Positions 31,882 through 41,197 of a stretch of 63,542 nt of DNA are shown here, piece after piece. Position 1 is the stretch's first letter. Every line of letters begins with the position of its first letter. This DNA is from JAXGYX01 sp964487355. GTDB lineage: Bacteria > Bacillota > Clostridia > Saccharofermentanales > Fastidiosipilaceae. The DNA lies in assembly GCA_964487355.1 (NCBI GenBank), contig CAZAPS010000006.1, positions 1 through 63,542 on the forward strand, in the 5' to 3' direction. Under the pieces are notes generated by a model. That model was not told where the DNA came from, did not search any database, and saw nothing but the letters and a program-made list of their open reading frames with translations. A program made the position numbers and the translations under genes.

Positions 31882-33225
31882 CTAGATCTGTCGATCAGAT
31901 GAATCCAATACGGACAGCAAGGCTTCGCGAAACGCCTCACGCAGTTTTTCGGGAGCGTGGTGCGATCTGAATCTACTATAACCAACGCCCGCTGTTTCTT
32001 CCAGAAGTTTCGGGCGGGCCGCGACGGAGCGTAAAACACCGGCGATCGAGCGTACATCGTCTTGCGCCGTCAGGCTGTAATCTCGTAGATAATGAATTGA
32101 TGAAGATCGTTGATCGCCGATGCTCAGCACACAGCGATTGTAGGAAAGGTACTCCGGCACTTTGGTCGACAAAGACAGTCGGGTGGAACGGATCGCTGAG
32201 CGATTGGCCGATTCCACAAACAAAAAAATATCCGCGTCTTTGAGCTTGACCTCCAACTCGTCCGGTCCAATGGGTCCGTGGAAACGACTGAACTCACTGT
32301 CCAATCGCCGGAGACGGCGGTCGGAAAGGGTGCGCGGCGCGAAAATATCCAGCTCGAATATCGGTTTGCCTTTTTCCTGATTGACGATGGCGATCGCGGC
32401 GGCGGCTCGTCTCAAAACCAGATCGCGGTCATAGTGCAGGCCGCCCGCGTAGATCAGGCGCAGCGGACGCTCCCCCAATCGATACGCGACATTATAGGGC
32501 GTGTGGTGATCCGGACTCATGTTCACCAGGCAGCGACTTCGCAATCCGTACTCTCGCTCATAGGTATCCCGCATCATCTGCCCAATCGTGAAAACGGCGT
32601 CGGCGGACCGACCGCAGGACAGCATTCGTTCGCGGATTTGTCTGCGGCGCAGCACATAAAATGGTGACAGACTGCGATAGGGCAAAATATAGTCATCGGT
32701 CACATACATGACCAGTTTGCAGCCCAGGCGCTTGTGCAGGCCTTCGACCACGTCATAGGCGAACAATGAGTCGCCGGCGCAAAAAAAGATCAGATCCGGT
32801 CGCCGGTCTTCCATTTCCTGCAACCATGACTGATTTTTTTCCATAAAGGGATAGTGTTTCCAAACGCGCTCACGCAAGGTTCGTGTCAGCGACCAGGAAC
32901 GCCAGCTCGCTTTGTATATGCCGCCCATCGGCGTGTCCGGCGCCCGCGAGGTGAGCGAGGTTTCGTCACTTTCTTGCGCGAGACCTGTGCCGCCGGGGGC
33001 GAACGACCTGCCGGCACGCCCATGCAGGGCGTCTCCATCGGTCACCTGATAATAGCCGACCGCGACGTCGACACCGTCCGCTCCCACCCCGTCCGGCGCT
33101 TCCGGGCGGAAGAAAAGTTGGCTGACAGCGACGCCCGGCCAGTCTTGAAAGAACGATGCCAGGGTCTTCCCATTATGCTCGGTGCGGGAAAACGGATTGT
33201 TGCTGATAAGCAATATTTTAATCAA
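31882..33225 (-). CDS. Glycosyltransferase, GT-B fold (divergent)
   Basis: 447 residues, TTG start six bases after the capG-type gene. ILLISNNPFSRTEHNGKTLASFF opens a GT-B acceptor domain. Residues 45-100 are a low-complexity insertion rich in Gly, Asp and Ala, unusual for the family. LIFFCAGDSLFAYDVVEGL and VMYVTDDYILPYRSLSP are in the centre; RLIYAGGLHYDRDLVLRRAA is the donor-side start. The last 60 residues carry the SLSTKVPEYLSYNRCVLSIGD segment that takes the place of the E-x7-E loop. Sugar donor and acceptor unknown. Confidence 0.78.
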   Translation of the reverse strand: MIKILLISNNPFSRTEHNGKTLASFFQDWPGVAVSQLFFRPEAPDGVGADGVDVAVGYYQVTDGDALHGRAGRSFAPGGTGLAQESDETSLTSRAPDTPMGGIYKASWRSWSLTRTLRERVWKHYPFMEKNQSWLQEMEDRRPDLIFFCAGDSLFAYDVVEGLHKRLGCKLVMYVTDDYILPYRSLSPFYVLRRRQIRERMLSCGRSADAVFTIGQMMRDTYEREYGLRSRCLVNMSPDHHTPYNVAYRLGERPLRLIYAGGLHYDRDLVLRRAAAAIAIVNQEKGKPIFELDIFAPRTLSDRRLRRLDSEFSRFHGPIGPDELEVKLKDADIFLFVESANRSAIRSTRLSLSTKVPEYLSYNRCVLSIGDQRSSSIHYLRDYSLTAQDDVRSIAGVLRSVAARPKLLEETAGVGYSRFRSHHAPEKLREAFREALLSVLDSSDRQI

Positions 33226-33231
33226 TGTAGA

Positions 33232-34356
33232 TCACTTGTCCCAAATTGTTTTGTTCACGATATGTGTATAACTTTGAATCAGTTTCACGACTTTGATCGA
33301 GACGTTTCGATCAAAATAATCCGCCGGCATCTCGACCGGTTCATTGTTTTGTTCCATCGCGACGGCCAGTTCGACCGATCGTTCGACGTCCTGACTTTTG
33401 ACACCGCCGATCACAACGGTGCCCTTGTCCAACACTTCGGGGCGCTCGGTCGACGTGCGGATCAGCACGCCATTGAAGCCCAGCATGGCGCTCTCCTCGG
33501 AAAGCGTGCCGCTGTCCGACAGCACGCAGTAGCTGTTCATCTGCAAGTGGTTGTAGTCGAAAAAGCCAAATGGCTTCAGGCTCCTGACGAGTGGATGAAA
33601 TTTAAAGTCACGCAATTCGATGAATTTTTTGCTGCGCGGATGAGTCGAATAGATAACCGGCATTTGATAGGTCTCGGCGATATGGTTGATCGAGCCCATC
33701 AGATCCATGAATTTGGCTTCGTTGTCGATGTTCTCCTCCCGATGGGCGGAGACCAGAAAATATCGTTTGGCCTCAAGTTCGAGCCGATCCAGCACATCAC
33801 TGCGCCTGATATCCTCAAGATGGGCGTCCAGCACCTCGCGCATCGGCGAGCCGGTCACAAAAACGGTCTTGCCATCGATGCCCTCCGACAGCAGGTAGCG
33901 TCGTGAATGCTCGGTGTATGGCAGATTGATATCGCTGATATGGTCCACAATCTTGCGATTGATCATCTCGGAGACATTCCAGTCCCAGCAGCGGTTGCCT
34001 GCTTCCATGTGGAAAATCGGAACCTTCAATCGTTTCGCCGAAATCGCCGCCAGCGCGCTGTTGGTGTCACCTAAAATCAGCAACGCCTCCGGCTGTTCTT
34101 GTTGAATGACCTCGTAGGATCTCGCGATGATGCCCCCCATTGTCTGCCCCAGGTTCTCGCCGACGCTGTCCAGATAATGATCGGGAGCGCGCAGGCCGAG
34201 TTCTTCAAAAAACACCTGGTTCAAGGTGTAGTCATAGTTTTGTCCGGTATGGACGAGCACATGGTCGAAATAACGATCGCAGGCTTTGATACAGGCGGAC
34301 AGGCGGATGATCTCCGGCCGCGTTCCAACAATGGTCATCACCTTCATCTTCTTCAT
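33232..34356 (-). CDS. capG: UDP-sugar 2-epimerase of the UDP-L-FucNAc pathway (CapG/FnlC type)
   Basis: 374 residues; ATG behind AGGGGGAAT. VMTIVGTRPEIIRLSACIKA, LVHTGQNYDYTLNQVFFEEL, LLILGDTNSALAAISAKRLKVPIFHMEAGNR and LVSAHREENIDN are the motifs of non-hydrolysing WecB-like epimerases. The EAGNRCWDWNVSEMINRKIVDHISDIN form and the presence of capE and capF homologs directly upstream favour UDP-2-acetamido-2,6-dideoxy-L-talose to UDP-L-FucNAc, the third step of the pathway, over ordinary GlcNAc/ManNAc epimerisation. The assignment rests on this three-gene context. Confidence 0.88.
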   Translation of the reverse strand: MKKMKVMTIVGTRPEIIRLSACIKACDRYFDHVLVHTGQNYDYTLNQVFFEELGLRAPDHYLDSVGENLGQTMGGIIARSYEVIQQEQPEALLILGDTNSALAAISAKRLKVPIFHMEAGNRCWDWNVSEMINRKIVDHISDINLPYTEHSRRYLLSEGIDGKTVFVTGSPMREVLDAHLEDIRRSDVLDRLELEAKRYFLVSAHREENIDNEAKFMDLMGSINHIAETYQMPVIYSTHPRSKKFIELRDFKFHPLVRSLKPFGFFDYNHLQMNSYCVLSDSGTLSEESAMLGFNGVLIRTSTERPEVLDKGTVVIGGVKSQDVERSVELAVAMEQNNEPVEMPADYFDRNVSIKVVKLIQSYTHIVNKTIWDK

Positions 34357-34410
34357 AGATTCCCCCTGGTTAAGATTTCATTCATTGAATTAAGCGCGCG
34401 TGGCGCGGCC

Positions 34411-35535
34411 TCACGATGTCTTGATCACCGGCGAGGAATAGGTGTCCGCGTGTTCAGGATCGAATGTCTCATTCGCCCAAATCACGGTGACCAAATCGGT
34501 GTCGCCGACATTTTCGATTGAATGGGTATAACCCACCGGAATGTCCACAGTCCGCAGCTGATCCGCGCTGACACGGTATTCGATCACCTCATCGGCGCCC
34601 AGCTTGCGAAAACGAAGCACGGCCTCTCCACTCACCACCAGAAATTTTTCCACCTTTGTATGGTGCCAATGATCTCCTTTGGTTATGCCGGGTTTGGACA
34701 CGTTGATGGATACCTGACCACAATACGGCATCCGCAAAAACTCGGTGAACGAGCCGCGCGCGTCGGCATGTGTCTTCAGATCATAGGCGAATTGATCCTC
34801 CGGCAGATAGCTGAGGTAGGTGCTGTACAGCGCCTTAACAAATGGATCGTTGAGTTTAGGAACGACCAGGTTTGAGCGACTGTCGGCGAACATCTCCAAT
34901 AGCTCAGCCAGTCTTCCCAGACTGACATCGTGAATCGGGGTGACCGAATAGTAGTCACCGTTCGTCCGCCGGCTCTGATCCTCCAGCAGATCGGCAAAAG
35001 TCCTCACCACGTCGTCGATATAGACAAAAGAGACAATGGTGTCGGGATCACTGATCTGAATCGGGATGTCGCGCGAAATATTGTAGCAAAACGTCGCCAC
35101 CACGCTATTGTAATTGGGCCGGCTCCATTTGCCAAACAGGTTAGCCAGACGAAACACATATGTCCGGACCCCTTGTGATCTGCCATAGGAGAAGATCAGA
35201 TCCTCACCCGCTTTTTTACTGATGCCGTATGGGTTGCCCTGCTCCGCCTGAATCGACGAGGTGATCAGCACGGGCGCTTTGTTGTCGTAGCGGATGAGCG
35301 TCTCCAGCAAGGTCGAAGTGAAACCGAAGTTCCCGTCCATGAAATCGTCCGGGTTCTGCGAGCGATTGACGCCGGCGAGATGGAAGACAAATTCACAGTC
35401 CGAACACCATAGTTCCAAAAGGTCGGGATTCGTGTCAATGTCATATTCATAAATTTTCGTGAAACCACGAACTCTTAACTCCGCGCAAAGGTTTTTTCCA
35501 ACAAAACCGTTGGCACCCGTGACCAGAATCTTCAT
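34411..35535 (-). CDS. capF: Bifunctional reductase/cupin epimerase CapF (FnlB type)
   Basis: 374 residues; ATG behind GGAGAGAGGACG. The N-terminal short-chain dehydrogenase domain has ILVTGANGFVGKNLCAEL, FVFHLAGVNRSQNP and NPYGISKKAGED (Y-x3-K). From about residue 250 a cupin follows, with DARGSFTEFLRM, ITKGDHWHHTKVEKFLVVSGEAVLRFR and GYTHSIENVGD; the His cluster holds the metal. This two-domain layout is specific to CapF, which epimerises and then reduces the CapE product. It lies 42 bases after capE. Confidence 0.93.
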   Translation of the reverse strand: MKILVTGANGFVGKNLCAELRVRGFTKIYEYDIDTNPDLLELWCSDCEFVFHLAGVNRSQNPDDFMDGNFGFTSTLLETLIRYDNKAPVLITSSIQAEQGNPYGISKKAGEDLIFSYGRSQGVRTYVFRLANLFGKWSRPNYNSVVATFCYNISRDIPIQISDPDTIVSFVYIDDVVRTFADLLEDQSRRTNGDYYSVTPIHDVSLGRLAELLEMFADSRSNLVVPKLNDPFVKALYSTYLSYLPEDQFAYDLKTHADARGSFTEFLRMPYCGQVSINVSKPGITKGDHWHHTKVEKFLVVSGEAVLRFRKLGADEVIEYRVSADQLRTVDIPVGYTHSIENVGDTDLVTVIWANETFDPEHADTYSSPVIKTS

Positions 35536-35577
35536 CGTCCTCTCTCCTATTCAATTCTTTTAAATTGATACTCTTGA

Positions 35578-36627
35578 TTAGGTATCTGTGTTTGGGACGG
35601 GCAATCCCATTTTTTCCAGCTGCCGCTGAATATAGGGAATGGTCAGCAATTTATTTTTTAAATCGTCCACATTCAATTTGGTCGCGTTGTCCGAGTTGAA
35701 TTCGCTATAAGAAAGCGCTTCCTGATTACCATCCACAAAATACTTATCGTAATTGAGATCGCGGTTGTCGGCGGGTATGCGGTAAAAATCGCCCATGTCG
35801 ATCGCCTGCACATGCTCCTCTTTGGTCAGCAAGGTCTCATACATCTTCTCGCCATGTCGCATGCCGATGATTTTGATCTCGGTGTCTTTTGCCTGAAACA
35901 GTTCGCGCACCGCCTGAGCCAGATCTCCAATGGTCGAAGACGGAGCCTTCATGATCATCGTGTCGCCGGAGTTGGCGTGCTCAAAGCCGTACAAGACCAG
36001 GTCGACGGCCTCTGCCAAGGTCATCATGAAGCGCGTCATATCCGGTTCGGTGATGGTCATCGGCTTCCCCGCTTTGATCTGATTGATAAACAAAGGGATG
36101 ACCGATCCGCGCGAACACATCACATTGCCATAGCGGGTTCCGGAGATGGTCGTGCGCTCGGGAGCCACTGTGCGGGCCTTCGCGACGTACACCTTCTCCA
36201 TCATGGCCTTGGACATGCCCATGGCGTTGATCGGATAGGCGGCTTTGTCGGTGGACAGACAGATGATGTTTTGAACCTTCGCGTCGATGCCCGCGGTCAG
36301 CACATTCTCCGTCCCCAGAATATTCGTTTTTACGGCCTCAATCGGAAAGAACTCGCAGCTCGGCACTTCTTTGAGCGCCGCCGCGTGAAATACGTAATCG
36401 ACACCGTACATCGCGTTCTTCAGACTGTCCCGATCGCGCACATCACCGATATGATAGGTGATATTGTTGCTGGACAACTCGTGGCGCATGCGATCCTGTT
36501 TTTCCTCATCACGTGAGAACACACGAATCTCACCTATGTCCGTCTTCAAAAACCGGTTTAAAACCGCGTGTCCGAAAGATCCTGTGCCACCCGTGACCAA
36601 CAAAGTCTTACCGTCGAAAATACTCAT
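35578..36627 (-). CDS. capE: UDP-GlcNAc C4,6-dehydratase/5-epimerase CapE (FnlA type)
   Basis: 349 residues; ATG behind TAGGAGACGAAT. LLVTGGTGSFGHAVLNRFL binds NADP. HAAALKEVPSCEFFP, LSTDKAAYPINAMGMSKAMMEK (the M-x3-K that replaces Y-x3-K in this family) and SGTRYGNVMCSRGSVIPLF are family marks. The soluble form with no membrane domain, together with capF and a capG-type gene next in the operon, fits CapE: UDP-GlcNAc to UDP-4-keto-6-deoxy-L-talo sugar, the first step to UDP-L-FucNAc. Confidence 0.93.
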   Translation of the reverse strand: MSIFDGKTLLVTGGTGSFGHAVLNRFLKTDIGEIRVFSRDEEKQDRMRHELSSNNITYHIGDVRDRDSLKNAMYGVDYVFHAAALKEVPSCEFFPIEAVKTNILGTENVLTAGIDAKVQNIICLSTDKAAYPINAMGMSKAMMEKVYVAKARTVAPERTTISGTRYGNVMCSRGSVIPLFINQIKAGKPMTITEPDMTRFMMTLAEAVDLVLYGFEHANSGDTMIMKAPSSTIGDLAQAVRELFQAKDTEIKIIGMRHGEKMYETLLTKEEHVQAIDMGDFYRIPADNRDLNYDKYFVDGNQEALSYSEFNSDNATKLNVDDLKNKLLTIPYIQRQLEKMGLPVPNTDT

Positions 36628-36662
36628 ATTCGTCTCCTAATGTTATGAAGATCTCATGAAAT

Positions 36663-37853
36663 TCAAGATTCCAATATCTTCATTATTCTATCCATAAACA
36701 CTGTTTTTGTAAAATTCTGATCGAAATAGTTTTTGCCGTTTTCCCCCATCAAACGGTAGCGTTCAAAGCGATCCGCGCAGTCATCCATCAGCGCGGCGAG
36801 CAAGTCGGGGCGCTCCGCCTCACATCCTTTTCCGGCGTCCGCCGTCTCCAACAAGCGCAGGATTTCCTCTCCACCCGAAGCGAGGATGGGTTTGCCCACG
36901 CTTAGATAACCTTGAAGTTTGCCCGGAATTGTCTTGCCGATGGCGTTGTCCGCCGAAAGCGAGATCAAAAAACAGTCCGCCATTCGATAAAACGCCGGCA
37001 TCTCGGAGAATTCCCGCCTGCCGTGAAACACAATCTTGTCGGCCGCGGCGCCTCGCTCGGCGACTCGGCGGCATTCGTCCAGACGAGATCCATCGCCGAC
37101 AATATGCACCTTAAACGGTCGCTTTGTTTTCATCAGCGAGGCCGCCTCTATGATCGTCTCGACCGACTGGACCGCTCCGATATTTCCGGCGAACAAGAAA
37201 TCAATATACTGATTGTCCTCATAGACTCCCGAAACCGAATCAAAGTCATCCTCACCGTGTTGTGGCAAAAAGCTGACGCGGTCGGCCGGCACACCGCAGA
37301 CGTCCACCAAATAGTCTATAAATCCGGGTGAGGACACGGGGATCGCGTCACAGGACCGATAAATTTTGCGACTGACCGCGGCCATGCGCCGATAAAACCA
37401 ACTCTTTTCATCAACGTTCCAGGCTTTGAGAGATTCGGGCCATAGGTCCAGGCAGTAAAGGACCAATTTCTTTTTGGTCCTCTTTTTGAGACGAATCGCC
37501 GGAATCGCCTGAAGCACCGGAGAGGTCTCGTAACACAAAATGACGTCCACACCTTTTTTGTTGGCAAAGGACATGTAGAGCCAGCCTGACATCACAAAGC
37601 TGACATAGTTTAACGCCCGATGAAGCATGCCGGCGCGTCTGGCGAAGGTGGGCACACGGATCACCCGCGCTCCAAAAACTTCTTCCCTGCGCTTGCGAAA
37701 CCGGCGATACTCTTTGGGAATCGTCGGCAGGCCATAGTCCGGCAGGCCGGTGACAACCTTGACTTCATGCCCGGCCGCTGTCAACGCTTGAACGATATCA
37801 TTGACACGAAAGGGAACCGGGTGAAATATTTGGCTGACAACGACGATATTCAT
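36663..37853 (-). CDS. Glycosyltransferase family 4, WbuB-like (candidate FucNAc transferase)
   Basis: 396 residues from the ATG that opens the fold (NIVVVSQIFHPVPFRVNDIVQAL). VVTGLPDYGLPTIPKEYRRF, LVLYCLDLWPESLKAW and LPQHGEDDF, then the donor side IDFLFAGNIGAVQSVETIIEAA, HIVGDGSRLDEC and IPGKLQGYLSVGKPILA, match the WbuB/WcaI-like group. In enterobacterial O-antigen loci WbuB follows the FnlABC genes and uses UDP-L-FucNAc. Here the gene lies directly upstream of capE-capF-capG, so the same donor is a reasonable inference but not proven. Confidence 0.85.
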   Translation of the reverse strand: MNIVVVSQIFHPVPFRVNDIVQALTAAGHEVKVVTGLPDYGLPTIPKEYRRFRKRREEVFGARVIRVPTFARRAGMLHRALNYVSFVMSGWLYMSFANKKGVDVILCYETSPVLQAIPAIRLKKRTKKKLVLYCLDLWPESLKAWNVDEKSWFYRRMAAVSRKIYRSCDAIPVSSPGFIDYLVDVCGVPADRVSFLPQHGEDDFDSVSGVYEDNQYIDFLFAGNIGAVQSVETIIEAASLMKTKRPFKVHIVGDGSRLDECRRVAERGAAADKIVFHGRREFSEMPAFYRMADCFLISLSADNAIGKTIPGKLQGYLSVGKPILASGGEEILRLLETADAGKGCEAERPDLLAALMDDCADRFERYRLMGENGKNYFDQNFTKTVFMDRIMKILES

Positions 37854-37875
37854 ACTCGTTCTCTCGCTCCATCTT

Positions 37876-39795
37876 CTATCCGGACTGATTCTGAGTCTGC
37901 GTGTCGATCTGATAAGTCGGCACAAAAACCCGAATCGTCTCTTTGATTTCCGCGTTGGATTTATTCAGACTGGCGCGCAGCTCCCGCAAAACCGTGTTCA
38001 TCGTCTCAGCGGAGATGGGGTGAGGCTGCGCCACCATGATGTCCGGATTGTCGGTCGGCGACAGATCTTCGGTCTCGTAGTTGAGTTCTTCATACAATTT
38101 TTCGCCCGGGCGCAGCCCGGTGATGACGATTTTGACATCCTTGTGCGGCTCCAAACCGGATAGCTTGATTAAATTCTCCGCCAACTCCATAATGCGGACC
38201 GGCTGTCCCATATTTAAAATATAAATTTCACCTCCGGTGGCCATCGACGCCGCTTCGATCACCAGAGCGGCCGCCTCAGGTATGGTCATGAAATAACGCA
38301 CCACATTCTCGTCGGTGACGGTCAGCGGACCGCCGGCCGCCAGTTGTTTGCGGAAAATCGGTATGACACTGCCGCTGGAGTTCAAAACATTGCCAAATCG
38401 CACACAGGCGAATTTTGTGTGGACGGCGTTCGCGGCGCAAGACTGCACCACTTTTTCCGCCAAGGTCTTGCTCGCGCCCATCGTGCTGGTGGGGTTGACG
38501 GCCTTGTCGGTGGAGATCATCACGAAGCGGCCGACCTTGAACTCATCACAAAGCCGGGTCAGGTTACGGGTGCCGAAGACGTTGTTTTTGATCGCCTCAC
38601 CCGGGTTTTGCTCCATCAGCGGAACATGTTTGTGGGCGGCCGCGTGAAAGACAAAATCCGGGCGGTATTCCCGAAACAGTTGCTTCAGTCGGGGCACATC
38701 CTGAATGGATCCGATTTCCACCTGTGTGTCAATTGTACCCGCGTATTTTTGGCTCAAAAAATTCTTATTCTCAAACACCAGGTTTTCATAGATATCAAAC
38801 AAGACGATCACCGCCGGCTTGTATCTCGCTATCTGCCTGGCGATCTCGGAACCGATTGAACCGCCACCGCCGGTGATCAGCACGGTCTTGCCGGTGATGT
38901 CGGCGTTGATTCGCTCTGTGTTGAGATACAGGGATTTTCGGCCGAGCAGGTCGTCGACATCAAAATCACGCAACACGATGGGGTCGTTGTCGATCCGCTC
39001 ACCGTTGCCGCTCACCAGCAATTCCTCAAGGTTTTGTAAAATTTTCAAATCACAGCCGGCCATGACGGACGCGTCGTAGATACCTTTCAATGTCTCGGGT
39101 GACAGATCCGGTTTCGCGATCACAATCTCATCGACGCTGTACAGCGCGATGGCTCGATCGATCCGATCCAAGCCCCCAACGACCTTGATTCCGTGTATGC
39201 GGCGGCCGATCTTTCGCACGTTGTCATCCAAAAAAACCACCGGCATGCCGAACTGCAGCGAGCCATCCTGCATTTTGGACGCCAGCATCGCGCTGTTGCT
39301 GTCAGCTCCGATCAACATGATGCGCCGGTTGGCCCTGCGCGAGCGTACGGAGATCCAATTTTTCAGCGAACGCATCAGCCGATAGGACAGTCGGATGCCG
39401 CCGCTAAACAACAGTAAAATAATCCAGACAAAAATATACTGCACAAACCGCAGGCGATTTTTGAAAACCAGTCCGAACAACAGGTCCACAAAGGTGGCCG
39501 CGAAGGTGGTGAAGGCGATCTGAATCAATTCTCTCGAGCCGGAGTACTCCCACAAGCTGGTGTACAGTCCACCAATCAGGTAGATGATTATGTTAAGCGC
39601 CGACAATGTGATGATCGTGGGTAGATCCAGGGCGCTGATTCCGTTGGGATAGGCGGGCATGGCAAAAGAGACCAGCCAGAAGCCCAGCAACATGCTGACA
39701 AAGTCGGCCAACACCAGAAACACACGGCGCAACAATAAATCACGAGGTTTGAAGCCGCTAAATATATTAAAAATACTTGACTTGTTCGATTTCAT
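37876..39795 (-). CDS. Membrane UDP-GlcNAc 4,6-dehydratase (PglF/WbpM/CapD type)
   Basis: 639 residues. Four membrane segments fill residues 22-145. A CoA-binding-like domain (about 155-275: RRIMLIGADSNSAMLASKM) comes next, then the dehydratase (about 300-590) with VLITGGGGSIGSEIARQIARYKP, HAAAHKHVPLMEQNPGEA, ISTDKAVNPTSTMGASKTLAEK (M-x3-K) and RFGNVLNSSGSVIPIF. It makes UDP-4-keto-6-deoxy-GlcNAc, the entry point for bacillosamine, QuiNAc or FucNAc. No PglE/PglD pair is close by, so the fate of the product is open; the aminotransferase at 29602 or the 7062 transferase could use it. It probably has its own promoter at 39933. Confidence 0.92.
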   Translation of the reverse strand: MKSNKSSIFNIFSGFKPRDLLLRRVFLVLADFVSMLLGFWLVSFAMPAYPNGISALDLPTIITLSALNIIIYLIGGLYTSLWEYSGSRELIQIAFTTFAATFVDLLFGLVFKNRLRFVQYIFVWIILLLFSGGIRLSYRLMRSLKNWISVRSRRANRRIMLIGADSNSAMLASKMQDGSLQFGMPVVFLDDNVRKIGRRIHGIKVVGGLDRIDRAIALYSVDEIVIAKPDLSPETLKGIYDASVMAGCDLKILQNLEELLVSGNGERIDNDPIVLRDFDVDDLLGRKSLYLNTERINADITGKTVLITGGGGSIGSEIARQIARYKPAVIVLFDIYENLVFENKNFLSQKYAGTIDTQVEIGSIQDVPRLKQLFREYRPDFVFHAAAHKHVPLMEQNPGEAIKNNVFGTRNLTRLCDEFKVGRFVMISTDKAVNPTSTMGASKTLAEKVVQSCAANAVHTKFACVRFGNVLNSSGSVIPIFRKQLAAGGPLTVTDENVVRYFMTIPEAAALVIEAASMATGGEIYILNMGQPVRIMELAENLIKLSGLEPHKDVKIVITGLRPGEKLYEELNYETEDLSPTDNPDIMVAQPHPISAETMNTVLRELRASLNKSNAEIKETIRVFVPTYQIDTQTQNQSG

Positions 39796-39932
39796 TCACA
39801 ATCCGGTAATTCCGGAGACCTTTCCGTATCGGAGGTGAAATCATCCTTTTTGGTGAGGATTTTCCACGACCAGGCTCAACTGAAGTGTTTCGCGCGCTGC
39901 CTACAAATCTCGCGCACGATCAATTGACTGTT

Positions 39933-39941
39933 ACTATACCA
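39933..39941 (-). promoter_or_regulatory. Extended -10 promoter ahead of the PglF/CapD-type gene
   Basis: TGGTATAGT on the minus strand (39941-39933) is an extended -10. No good -35 is found. It lies in a 212-bp gap and would give a leader of about 130 nt for the capD-capE-capF-capG block. Confidence 0.4.
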
Positions 39942-40007
39942 AATCAAATCAGTGGCATGGTTACAGTTTTGTAAGCTTATGAACTTAATATTATTTCTTA
40001 ACTGATC

Positions 40008-41126
40008 TTATTTTTTTATCGCGTAACTGGTCAGCTCCTTGGTCGCCCTGCGCAACGCGGCTTCCACAACCTGATCCATATTGAAATAGCGATACTCCGC
40101 CAGCCGTCCGCCAAAAATGACGTTGGTCTCGCGCTCGGCCAACACAGCGTATTTTCTATATAATTCCTCATTTTGTTTGTCATTCACCGGGTAATAGGGC
40201 TCGGTCCCCTCGGTCCATTCGGCGGGATACTCGCGCGTCACCACGGTTTTCGGCTGTTCTCCAAAATTAAAATGTTTGTGTTCGATGATTCGGGTGTACG
40301 GCACATCGCGATCGGTGTAATTAACCACCGCGCTGCCTTGGTAGTTTGGCTGATCCAACGTGCTGTGCTCAAAGCGGATCGTCCGCCAGGCCAATTCGCC
40401 ATGGCAGTTGTCAAAGTAGCGGTCGATCGGTCCGGTGTAGACAATCTTCTCCGCCAGACCGGTCAGCTCTTCTTTATGGTCGAAAAAATCCGTCTCGAGC
40501 CGCAGATCGGCGTCCTCAAGCATGCGCTCGACCAAAAAATCATAACCTTTGATTGGAATTCCCTGGTAAGGGTCATCAAAGTAATTGTTGTCATATGTAA
40601 ATCGCACCGGCAGACGTTTGATGATGAAAGCCGGCAACTCAGAGCAGGGACGTCCCCACTGCTTTTCCGTATAGCCCTTGATCAGTTTCTCATAGATATC
40701 CCGACCCACCAGACGAATCGCCTGTTCTTCGAGATTTTTCGGCTCGTCGGCGATCTCTTCGCGCTGCGCGCGGATCATGGCTTCCGCCTCTTGTGGCGTC
40801 ACGACGCCCCACATTTTGTTGAAGGTGTTCATATTGAACGGCAGATTGAAGATCTCACCTTTGTAGTTCGCGATTGGTGAGTTGGTGAACCGGTTGAAAT
40901 CCGCCAGTCGGTTGACATAATTCCAGACACCTCTGTTTTGGGTGTGAAAAATATGCGGGCCGTACATATGCACATCGATGTCCTCAATCAATTTCGTGTG
41001 CGCGTTTCCGGCGATATGGTCCCGCTTGTCAATTACCAGACAGCGCTTGTCATGCAGCGAGGCCTGATGGGCGAACACACTGCCATAAAGGCCGGCGCCG
41101 ACGATCAAATAATCATATTGTTTCAT
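40008..41126 (-). CDS. glf: UDP-galactopyranose mutase
   Basis: 372 residues; ATG behind GGAGTGACAT. YLIVGAGLYGSVFAHQASLHDKRCLVIDKRDHIAGN is the FAD-binding start. YGPHIFHTQNRGVWNYVN, YTEKQWGRPCSELPAFIIKRLPVRFTYDNNYF and VYTGPIDRYFDNCHGELAWRTIRFE are typical Glf segments with the flavin- and substrate-contacting Arg residues. It interconverts UDP-galactopyranose and UDP-galactofuranose, so the glycan should contain Galf. It is 71 bases after ugd in the same direction. Confidence 0.96.
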   Translation of the reverse strand: MKQYDYLIVGAGLYGSVFAHQASLHDKRCLVIDKRDHIAGNAHTKLIEDIDVHMYGPHIFHTQNRGVWNYVNRLADFNRFTNSPIANYKGEIFNLPFNMNTFNKMWGVVTPQEAEAMIRAQREEIADEPKNLEEQAIRLVGRDIYEKLIKGYTEKQWGRPCSELPAFIIKRLPVRFTYDNNYFDDPYQGIPIKGYDFLVERMLEDADLRLETDFFDHKEELTGLAEKIVYTGPIDRYFDNCHGELAWRTIRFEHSTLDQPNYQGSAVVNYTDRDVPYTRIIEHKHFNFGEQPKTVVTREYPAEWTEGTEPYYPVNDKQNEELYRKYAVLAERETNVIFGGRLAEYRYFNMDQVVEAALRRATKELTSYAIKK

Positions 41127-41197
41127 ATGTCACTCCTTGTCCGGCCGCGAAACGCTAACGTTCACCGCGGCGTCATCCATCATGGCCGATGTCGACA

